Shown piece after piece: positions 6,014 through 12,076 of a DNA stretch of 12,505 bases; the first letter of the stretch is position 1; every line of letters starts with the position of its first letter. Under the pieces are notes generated by a model that saw only the letters and a program-made list of their open reading frames with translations, searched no databases and was not told where the DNA came from. This DNA is from Verrucomicrobiota bacterium (GTDB lineage Bacteria > Verrucomicrobiota > Verrucomicrobiia > Methylacidiphilales > Verrucolacustridaceae), in contig RGGS01000016.1 of assembly GCA_010024525.1 (NCBI GenBank), positions 1-12,505 on the forward strand. Direction: 5' to 3'. The translations under genes and the position numbers were made by a program.

Positions 6014-8407
6014 ATGCATTTGAGATTTCAATTTTCGGCTTTGCGATGGTTCTTGATTCCACTTTTCTGCCTGTCGAATCTTTTGGCCGATTTGCCCAAA
6101 GCCAAACCTGGCGGGGAACCTACCGCCATTCTGGTCCAAAAACTGCTGCAGGATCACCACTTTGCCGGAAGACCCCTGACGGAGGAACGGGCCAAGAATT
6201 GGATCAAAAATTATATGGAGGCCCTCGATTATAACCATGCCTTCTTTCTGAATACCGACCTCAAAACGTATCAGGATACTTACGCACCTCAATTAGCCCA
6301 ACTGACCCAGTCCGGGAACATCACACCAGCCTACGAAATCTTCGCCGGATTTAATGATCGGGTGCGGGCCCGCCTGGAGTGGATCAAAAAACGCCTCACC
6401 CTGCCATTTGATTTTTCCACTGAGCAAAGTTACGAGTTGGATCGTTCCAAGGTCGGTTGGCCCGCCGACCAAGCCGCGGCGGATGAACTCTGGGAACGCC
6501 GCCTGAAGTTTGATCTTCTCCGGGAAAAACTGCTCACTCAAAAAAAGCCGACCAAGGACAAGTCCAAATCGGCCGACGATCCCCTTGGCACCGTGACCAA
6601 GCGCTATGACCGGCTGGTGAAAAATCTGGATGACTACGACAACGAGGAGATTTCCCAGATGTACCTCACGGCTTTGGCCAGTCTGTATGACCCCCATTCC
6701 AGCTTTATGAGCCCCTCGACCTTGGAGGATTTTTCGATCGGTATCAAATTGGCCCTATGTGGCATCGGAGCCGTTCTCGCCTCAGAAGACGGCTACTGTG
6801 TGATCAAGGAGTTGGTTCCCGGAGGTCCTGCCGATCTGGATGGGCGCCTGAAGGTAGGTGATAAGATCATCGGGGTAGCCCAAGGCGAAGGCCCCTTTGA
6901 GGATATCGTGGACATGAAACTACGAAACGCGGTGAAGAAGATCCGTGGTCCAAAAAAGACCATCGTCCGGCTTCAGGTCAACCCCGCCGGGAGTAGCGCA
7001 GGGGAACAACGCGAAATTCAGATCACCCGCGATGAGGTCAAACTGGCCGCCCAGCAGGCCAGTGCGTCGATTTACGATATTCCAAAAACCGTCCTAAAGC
7101 CCTCCGATCTTCCCCCGAAAAATGTCTCCGCAGAAACCCAAAAAGCCAGTGATTCATGGTGGGCTCAGCTGAAAGACCGTTTCTCCACCGGGGCCACCTC
7201 GGTTGACGGCAGTCCCAAATTACCGATCCCCGAACCCAAACCGGACGCATGGAGGATCGGCGTCATCGACCTGCCCAGCTTTTACGGTGAAGTCGGAGGT
7301 GCCGATTCCTCGAAAAGTGGCAACGGGGCCACTCCAAACTCCACCTCCCAGGATGTTGAGACCCTACTGAAAAAACTCAATCAGGCCCAAGTCGACGGAG
7401 TGATTTTGGATCTTCGAAAAAATGGCGGAGGGCTTTTGGATGAAGCCGTCTCGTTGACCGGTCTATTCATCGATCAAGGCCCGGTGGTCCAGGTCAAAGA
7501 TGGAAAAGGAACTGTGATCCAAAGAACGGACGACAACCCGGGGGAGATTTATCAGGGCCCCCTCATGGTTCTCACCGGTCGTCGGAGCGCCTCCGCCTCG
7601 GAGATCACCGCGGGTGCCCTACAAAACTACGGTCGGGCCTTGGTGGTCGGCGAGAAAAGCACCCACGGCAAGGGCACGGTTCAGGCGGTGGTCGAGTTGG
7701 GACGGTTCCTCCAAAAACCGGATCACTCCCAGCCTCAGGCCGGGGCCATGAAGCTCACCATCCAAAAGTTCTATCTCCCCAACGGGCACTCCACCCAAAA
7801 CCGCGGGGTCATTCCCGACATCTCGATCCCCTCACCCTTGGATTATATGAAGATCGGAGAATCGGACCTGCCTAACGCGCTCCCTTGGGACGAAATTGGA
7901 CCCAGTCGGTTCGAATCCCTCTCCATCGATCCTTCCCTTCGGGTCATTTTAGGGGAAAAATCCAAAGAGCGTCTGGCGGCTGACAAGGATATGGAGTTTC
8001 TCCAAAAAGACATCGACAAGATCCGTGCCCGACTGCAGTCCGGCACAATCTCCTTGAACGAAAACTCGCGGCTGGAGGAAAAAAAGCTGGAAGACCTGCG
8101 CAACGAGGAGCGCAAAAAGATCGAGGATGAAATCAGCAAACTCTCCAAACCGGTGGCCCGCCTGACGATCGACGCCAAAAAAGGGGTCACCCTCTCCGAC
8201 AAGGATCCGAAAAAAAAGAAGCCCTCATTGGAGGAGTCCGCGGACGGTGAATCCGAGGGGGTAACCGATGCGGTGGATCTGACGGAAAGCATCGAACTCA
8301 AAGAAGCGCTTCATATCATGTCCGACTGGCTGAACATCCAGTCCGCGCTTAAAAACTCCACCATCGCTAAGGACAAAGAACCGGCCAAGAGTGCCGTGGT
8401 GAAATAA
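6014..8407 (+). CDS. prc: Carboxy-terminal processing protease, Tsp/Prc type (peptidase S41)
   Basis: A 797-residue exported protease that should cut proteins from their C-terminal ends in the periplasm. Residues 1-25 are a signal peptide (basic start, WFLIPLFCLSNLLA). The Tsp N-terminal helical domain follows (KLLQDHHFAGRPL, then MEALDYNHAFFL). The PDZ domain lies near residues 245-335 (IKELVPGGPADLDGRLKVGD). The S41 core contains VDGVILDLRKNGGG, then RSASASEI with Ser527 as nucleophile and GKGTVQ with Lys553 as general base, by alignment with E. coli Tsp Ser430 and Lys455. The position of Tsp Asp441 is Asn538 here (ALQNYGRA). NRGVIPDISIPSPLDYMKIGE marks the Prc subfamily rather than CtpA. 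It is about 115 residues longer than E. coli Prc, owing to a linker after the PDZ and a charged C-terminal coil. The thioredoxin-like gene follows after 2 bp. Confidence 0.93.
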   Translation: MHLRFQFSALRWFLIPLFCLSNLLADLPKAKPGGEPTAILVQKLLQDHHFAGRPLTEERAKNWIKNYMEALDYNHAFFLNTDLKTYQDTYAPQLAQLTQSGNITPAYEIFAGFNDRVRARLEWIKKRLTLPFDFSTEQSYELDRSKVGWPADQAAADELWERRLKFDLLREKLLTQKKPTKDKSKSADDPLGTVTKRYDRLVKNLDDYDNEEISQMYLTALASLYDPHSSFMSPSTLEDFSIGIKLALCGIGAVLASEDGYCVIKELVPGGPADLDGRLKVGDKIIGVAQGEGPFEDIVDMKLRNAVKKIRGPKKTIVRLQVNPAGSSAGEQREIQITRDEVKLAAQQASASIYDIPKTVLKPSDLPPKNVSAETQKASDSWWAQLKDRFSTGATSVDGSPKLPIPEPKPDAWRIGVIDLPSFYGEVGGADSSKSGNGATPNSTSQDVETLLKKLNQAQVDGVILDLRKNGGGLLDEAVSLTGLFIDQGPVVQVKDGKGTVIQRTDDNPGEIYQGPLMVLTGRRSASASEITAGALQNYGRALVVGEKSTHGKGTVQAVVELGRFLQKPDHSQPQAGAMKLTIQKFYLPNGHSTQNRGVIPDISIPSPLDYMKIGESDLPNALPWDEIGPSRFESLSIDPSLRVILGEKSKERLAADKDMEFLQKDIDKIRARLQSGTISLNENSRLEEKKLEDLRNEERKKIEDEISKLSKPVARLTIDAKKGVTLSDKDPKKKKPSLEESADGESEGVTDAVDLTESIELKEALHIMSDWLNIQSALKNSTIAKDKEPAKSAVVK

Positions 8408-8409
8408 GC

Positions 8410-8985
8410 ATGGCACGCACCCCCTCCTCTCAGCGACTTCCCCTAGGCTCCCCGGTTCCCAAATTCCGGTTGCCCGACGCCCATGGAAAGTTTTGGACGA
8501 GCGATGAGATTGCTGCCGGACGACCTATGGTGGTGGTTTTCGCCTGCAATCACTGCCCTTACGTGATCCATGTTCGCACGAAGTTTGGTGAACTCTCCGC
8601 GGAGTACGCCAAAAAGGGAGTGGCTTTTGTCGCAATTAATTCGAACGACATCACCCAATATCCGGACGACGCCCCCGCAAAAATGCCCGCGTTTGCCCAA
8701 GAGGCCGGTTGGAACTTTCCCTATTTGGTGGATCAGACACAGGAGGTGGCCCACGCTTGGCACGCTGCCTGCACTCCGGACTTCTTCCTTGTGGATGCCG
8801 CCGGAAATCTAGCCTACGCCGGGCAAATGGATTCCACCCGCCCCAAAAGCGACCAGGTAGCCACAGGTCAGGACCTGCGGACCGCGATGGATGCCATCTT
8901 GGCCAAAAAACCCATCCCCTCGCCGCAAATCCCCAGCCTTGGCTGTAACATTAAGTGGAAGCCAGGCAACGAGCCCAAGTTCTGA
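8410..8985 (+). CDS. Thioredoxin-fold peroxiredoxin-like protein (PRX-like family)
   Basis: A 191-residue redox protein of the AhpC/TSA-like thioredoxin fold. It opens with the peroxiredoxin-like LGSPVPKFRLPDAHGK. The active site is FACNHCPYV with Cys46 and Cys49 as a CxxC pair, which is characteristic of the PRX_like1 group and unlike the single peroxidatic Cys of true peroxiredoxins. The cis-Pro region follows a third cysteine (AACTPDFFLVD, Cys121). The end has the group's typical SLGCNIKWKPGNEP with Cys179. There is no signal peptide, so it should act in the cytoplasm, although its operon partner is exported. The ATG lies two bases after the protease stop without a good ribosome site, so translation is probably coupled. 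Substrate and exact activity (thiol peroxidase or disulfide reductase) cannot be told. Confidence 0.88.
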   Translation: MARTPSSQRLPLGSPVPKFRLPDAHGKFWTSDEIAAGRPMVVVFACNHCPYVIHVRTKFGELSAEYAKKGVAFVAINSNDITQYPDDAPAKMPAFAQEAGWNFPYLVDQTQEVAHAWHAACTPDFFLVDAAGNLAYAGQMDSTRPKSDQVATGQDLRTAMDAILAKKPIPSPQIPSLGCNIKWKPGNEPKF

Positions 8986-9015
8986 AAATTTGGCGGGGCG
9001 ACCCACGCAGGCCGA

Positions 9016-9750
9016 TTAGCGCAGTCCGGCGGGCAAAAGGATAAGGAAAGTTTGGGAAACCAACAGGCTGGTCATGTAGAAAAAGGCCGCCTCCTCCCAG
9101 GGCATGATTCCCCCAATTTTTAATCCCGTAATCTGTTTTGGATCAAAAAACCAGATCCCTTGCCGAATGGCATACCAGTCGGCCAGGCAAAGATACGTCC
9201 CAATGGTCAGGGTGGGCACCCAAACATGGAATGCATAAGCCCGGAGCATGGGACCGGCCACGATCCACTGCAAAGCCACCACCGGTAAAAACCAATAGAT
9301 CAGATGCCAGGCATAGTGAATTCTTCTCTCCCTCTCCGGCCACTTCTGTAGAGCTACCCCGCATCCCGCCCAGGCGATGAAAAGAAAAGCGATCTGCCGC
9401 AGAACCTGTGGCTCCCCAATCCATCGGGGTTGCGGAGCCCCATGCGGTGGCTCCACCCAACGGAGCAGAATCCAGCTCAGCCACATCACTTCAAGGGACT
9501 GAATGACGAAGAAGGCGTACTCCTCAATGGGCAAACGCCCGACCCGAAATCGAACCCGTTCCGGCGGAAAATCCCAAATTCCCCGCGAGACCGCCCAGTT
9601 GTCCCACGGGGAGGTAAACGCCACCACAATTCCCAAAACCCCGGTCATCACCAGCACCATCTCCATCGGCCAGATTCCCCTGCCAGAGAGGAAAAAGAGC
9701 ACCACCAATACGGGAAGATTGAAGGCAAGATGGAAACCCAAATAGGTCAT
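9016..9750 (-). CDS. Lycopene cyclase, fused CrtYc-CrtYd type membrane protein
   Basis: A 244-residue polytopic membrane protein of the heterodimeric-type lycopene cyclase family, with both halves joined in one chain. It should form beta-ionone rings on lycopene. The two halves are visible as an internal repeat. Residues about 46-86 read TSPWDNWAVSRGIWDFPPER, then RLPIEEYAFFVIQSL. Residues about 190-235 read LADWYAIRQGIWFFDPKQIT, then IMPWEEAAFFYMTSLLVSQ. The P-x-E-E-x-x-FF motifs are the family's expected catalytic and membrane-face signature. About six or seven hydrophobic spans can be counted. The ATG at 9750 has AGGTG five bases upstream and begins right at the first span. A TTG at 9792 would add 14 basic residues and is less likely. 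No other carotenoid gene lies in the window. It converges with the PRX-like gene and diverges from the CoaB-like gene. Confidence 0.85.
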   Translation of the reverse strand: MTYLGFHLAFNLPVLVVLFFLSGRGIWPMEMVLVMTGVLGIVVAFTSPWDNWAVSRGIWDFPPERVRFRVGRLPIEEYAFFVIQSLEVMWLSWILLRWVEPPHGAPQPRWIGEPQVLRQIAFLFIAWAGCGVALQKWPERERRIHYAWHLIYWFLPVVALQWIVAGPMLRAYAFHVWVPTLTIGTYLCLADWYAIRQGIWFFDPKQITGLKIGGIMPWEEAAFFYMTSLLVSQTFLILLPAGLR

Positions 9751-9800
9751 AAGTACACCTATCGGTTTCGGCGTTCTGCCCTCCCGGCGCAAGCCTGATG

Positions 9801-9815
9801 TTTCCCAAAGGGAAA
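9801..9815. promoter_or_regulatory. Perfect inverted repeat between divergent genes, possible operator
   Basis: TTTCCC, three A, GGGAAA forms a perfect six-base dyad inside the 84-bp gap between the lycopene cyclase start and the CoaB-like gene. It covers the place where a -35 box for the CoaB-like promoter (-10 at 9823) would lie. A repressor bound there could affect both genes. This is inference from position and symmetry only. Confidence 0.3.
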
Positions 9816-9822
9816 AAGGCCC

Positions 9823-9834
9823 TAAAGTAGGATC
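9823..9834 (+). promoter_or_regulatory. Putative leaderless-type -10 element of the CoaB-like gene
   Basis: TAAAGT (9823-9828), then six bases, then ATG at 9835. The AGGA within those six bases could instead act as a short Shine-Dalgarno, so this is the least clear of the three TANAGT-N6-ATG cases. Confidence 0.38.
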
Positions 9835-10476
9835 ATGGAAGTTCTTCTCATTGCCGGTCCGGCTTCCGTCGCCTTGGATCGCGCACGGGTGTTAACCAAC
9901 ACCTCCACCGGGCGGACCGGAGTTCTTTTGGCGGAGTCTCTGCGGAAACACGGACTTCATATCACCCTTTGGTATGGCACCGCCTCCACCCACCCTCTGC
10001 CCACCGGCCTGCATTCTTCGGAGAGATTCCAGACGGTGCATGACTTGGAAAAACTCCTGCAAAAAACGTCGCTGGAAAGTTTTTCTGCCATCCTCTTGCC
10101 GGCCGCGCTGCCGGATTACGATTTGGCGACGGCCACCGACCTAACCGGCCGCAAGCTCTCGCGCGACAAATGGCCGGGCCATCTGCAAGGTATCCGGATT
10201 GAACTCAAACCTGCACCCCGCATCCTAAACAAGATCCGCACCATCGCCCCCAAGGTAAAAATCGTCGGCTGGAAATGGGAGGCCGACGGCTCCAGGGCCG
10301 ACATTCTAAAAGCGGCCAAAACCCAGATCTCCGAATGTCACACCGACGCCTGCATCCTAAACGGCCCGGCTTACGGGGACGGCTACCTCTTTTTGCCGGC
10401 CAAAGGGGATTCCACCGCCTGCACAGACGCGGCGTCCTTGGGACACGTGGTCGCGACTTTTCTAAAGGGCAGTTAA
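9835..10476 (+). CDS. Stand-alone phosphopantothenate-cysteine ligase-like protein (CoaB domain only)
   Basis: A 213-residue protein resembling the C-terminal (CoaB, DFP) half of the bifunctional Dfp protein, which joins cysteine to 4'-phosphopantothenate in coenzyme A synthesis. It opens with a nucleotide-binding strand and loop (LLIAGPASVALDRARVLTN), where CoaB proteins have a TSGGT-type loop. NTSTGRTGVLLAESLRKHG follows, matching the NRSSGKMG motif. ILLPAALPDYDL near 88-100 takes the place of AAVADYRP, and LKPAPRILNKIR the place of KNPDIL; then VKIVGWKWEAD. No CoaC (flavin decarboxylase) domain is present, and the usual full Dfp is about 400 residues. Several motif residues differ from the canonical enzyme, so a changed activity is possible. 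It runs convergently towards coxC. Confidence 0.72.
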   Translation: MEVLLIAGPASVALDRARVLTNTSTGRTGVLLAESLRKHGLHITLWYGTASTHPLPTGLHSSERFQTVHDLEKLLQKTSLESFSAILLPAALPDYDLATATDLTGRKLSRDKWPGHLQGIRIELKPAPRILNKIRTIAPKVKIVGWKWEADGSRADILKAAKTQISECHTDACILNGPAYGDGYLFLPAKGDSTACTDAASLGHVVATFLKGS

Positions 10477-10493
10477 ACGATCGCTGGATCGTT
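10476..10493. terminator. Hairpin between convergent genes, possible bidirectional terminator
   Basis: AACGATC, loop GCTG, GATCGTT is a perfect seven-base stem that starts at the last base of the CoaB-like stop codon. It lies within the 40-bp gap to the convergent coxC stop. An overlapping alternative stem (GGATCG with CGATCC, 10486-10503) also exists. Neither has a T-run on either strand, so classic intrinsic termination is doubtful. Confidence 0.35.
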
Positions 10494-10516
10494 CCTGGCG
10501 ATCCGTCTCCCTTTGA

Positions 10517-11170
10517 TTAAAGAACGTAGAGGATGGAGTAGAGGAAAATCCAAACCACATCGACGAAGTGCCAGTAGTATCCGGTAAGCTCTTCGAAGGT
10601 GTGGGAAGGATTGGGGGTCTGTCCTGAAAACAACTTCATTTGACGGAGACCGGCACGTGCCGCTACCCAAAGCACGCCCAATAGTCCGAGCAACACGTGG
10701 AGGCCATGGAAACCGGTCATGGTGAAAAAGCAGGAACCATAGGTACCAAAAGAGTCAAACCACATGCCCTCCCCCTTGAGGTGATGCCACTCCCAAGCCT
10801 GTACCCCAAGGAAAATGGCACCCAGCAGCGCGGTTAGGGCATAGCCGATGAGCCCGCTACCGCCCTTGCGCATGCGGACCTCACCCCAATGAAAGGTCAG
10901 ACTACTGGAGAGAAGAATCACCGTATTCACGATCATCACCCAATTGAGGAACGTGGGAGGAATGCGAACACCGATTTCCGGGGCTCCAGGGGGCGGCCAA
11001 TTTCCCGGACCTTGGGCCAGACGCAGAACGATGTATCCGCCGATGAGCCCGGCGAAAAGCATGGCTTCCGAAGCGAGAAAAACGAGCATGCCAAATTTCG
11101 GCAGGGTAAAACGCGGACCCCCGGCGGAAGCGGGTACATGCCCGGAAGAAGTCAGAGTGGCTGTGCTCAT
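10517..11170 (-). CDS. coxC: Cytochrome c oxidase subunit III
   Basis: A 217-residue inner-membrane subunit of an aa3-type heme-copper oxidase. It does not carry metal centres but stabilises the catalytic subunit I. It is the short, five-helix form of the family. Signatures run in order: LVFLASEAMLFAGLIGGYIV near 29-48 with the conserved Glu, FLNWVMIVNTVILLSSS, LGVQAWEWHHL, FFTMTGFHGLHVLLGLLG and the C-terminal YYWHFVDVVWIFLYSILYVL. The first ~25 residues are a cytoplasmic lead. It is the last gene of the visible ctaA-ctaB-small protein operon, 13 bp after the small ORF, with a weak GGA eight bases before ATG. Subunits I and II are not in the window and should lie beyond the right edge or elsewhere. 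Confidence 0.93.
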   Translation of the reverse strand: MSTATLTSSGHVPASAGGPRFTLPKFGMLVFLASEAMLFAGLIGGYIVLRLAQGPGNWPPPGAPEIGVRIPPTFLNWVMIVNTVILLSSSLTFHWGEVRMRKGGSGLIGYALTALLGAIFLGVQAWEWHHLKGEGMWFDSFGTYGSCFFTMTGFHGLHVLLGLLGVLWVAARAGLRQMKLFSGQTPNPSHTFEELTGYYWHFVDVVWIFLYSILYVL

Positions 11171-11183
11171 GTGGAAATCCGAT

Positions 11184-11306
11184 TTAGGGCCGGATCGGCT
11201 CCTTGGCGATGATGAAATAGATCCAGAAAGCGGTCATCGCCAGGGTGGCAACCAGTAGGATCACCGCCAGGCATAGGTTGGATTTTCGCAAGGGAGTCAT
11301 ACTCAT
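11184..11306 (-). CDS. Small single-span membrane protein of the oxidase operon
   Basis: A 40-residue ORF (starting MSMTPLRKSN) with one membrane segment at about residues 11-33 (CLAVILLVATLAMTAFWIYF) and a short basic end KEPIRP. Its ATG overlaps the ctaB stop by ATGA, and it ends 13 bp before coxC, so it sits inside the operon under coupled translation. Position and size suggest an accessory or small structural subunit of the oxidase, comparable in role to CcoQ or the short subunit IV proteins, but I do not recognise its family. A second ATG two codons later is possible. The tight overlaps on one side and short gap on the other support a real gene. Confidence 0.7.
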   Translation of the reverse strand: MSMTPLRKSNLCLAVILLVATLAMTAFWIYFIIAKEPIRP

Positions 11307-12076
11307 TTTCGATCCACCACCAGAAGAATCAGTAGAATGGGAAGGTAGGCAATGGATCCCAAAAACAGGTTGCGGGCGGAAACCAGGCTTGGCTTCCAGG
11401 CAAAACTGCCCGCCAAAAAGGCAAAAGCACCTCCCAGCACCACGGCTCCTACCGCATACCCAAGACCCGCCGATTGCAGATAGACCGGCCAGATCGAGGC
11501 CGCCAAAAGGGCGAGGCAATACACCAAGGCCACCAAACCCGTAACCCTCCCCTGCTCATCGTGGCAAGGCAGCATCCGAAATCCGGCTCGGCGGTAATCC
11601 TCCCGATGACGCCAGGCAATCGCCAAAAAGTGGGGAATCTGCCAAAGAAAAAGAATCGAGAACAAAGCCCACCCCTCCAGTCCAAGATTTCCGCGACCGG
11701 CAACAAATCCGATCAGAGGTGGAATGGCCCCGGGAACCGCTCCCACCAGCGTATTCAGTGCCACCAAGGCCTCATCCGGACTGATCCGACCCATCGGTAG
11801 AGGCCGTTGGGCAGTGCGAATCATTTTCGCGTCGAGATCCCTTTCGATCCACTCGTTCAGGGCGGCTGCAGCCGCCGCCACCAAAGAGGTCCCCAACAAG
11901 GTAAAAACGGTCCGCCAAAGCTCCAACTGACCTCCCGAGCCGCAATAGAGGCCGACCAAGGTGGTCAAAAGAACGAGAAGGGACAAACGTGCCTTCATCA
12001 ACTCCGCCCAATCTTTCAGCCAAACCTTCATGCCGGCGAGGCCGGTCACCGGGGCGATGCCCTCCAACGCGTTCAT
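11303..12076 (-). CDS. ctaB: Heme O synthase (protoheme IX farnesyltransferase), shortened
   Basis: CtaB attaches a farnesyl chain to heme B, giving heme O, the substrate of CtaA. This 257-residue protein keeps both UbiA-family Asp-containing motifs: NEWIERDLDAKMIRT at 74-88, followed by RPLPMGRISP, and HFLAIAWRHREDYRRAGF at 149-166 followed by MLP. The usual GALPPLIGW appears as GAIPPLIGF. Between SPDEAL (99-104) and NTLVGAVPGAIPP the protein lacks the roughly 40 residues that normally hold two helices and the Y-x-x-x-YT-x-x-LKR-x-T segment. The frame is clean across the junction. The ATG at 12076 overlaps the ctaA stop (ATGA), with AAGGTG about eight bases upstream. An in-frame ATG at 12112 is possible but lies inside ctaA. 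The stop overlaps the next small gene. Confidence 0.9.
   Translation of the reverse strand: MNALEGIAPVTGLAGMKVWLKDWAELMKARLSLLVLLTTLVGLYCGSGGQLELWRTVFTLLGTSLVAAAAAALNEWIERDLDAKMIRTAQRPLPMGRISPDEALVALNTLVGAVPGAIPPLIGFVAGRGNLGLEGWALFSILFLWQIPHFLAIAWRHREDYRRAGFRMLPCHDEQGRVTGLVALVYCLALLAASIWPVYLQSAGLGYAVGAVVLGGAFAFLAGSFAWKPSLVSARNLFLGSIAYLPILLILLVVDRK

Noticed and set aside
7843..8301. Minus-strand Ser/Arg-rich ORF opposite the 3' end of the protease gene
   Set aside because: It is the reverse image of a Lys/Glu-rich coil and has no family features.
9016..9792. Lycopene cyclase start at TTG 9792
   Set aside because: The ATG at 9750 has a well-spaced AGGTG and begins at the first membrane span; the extra basic residues are not typical.
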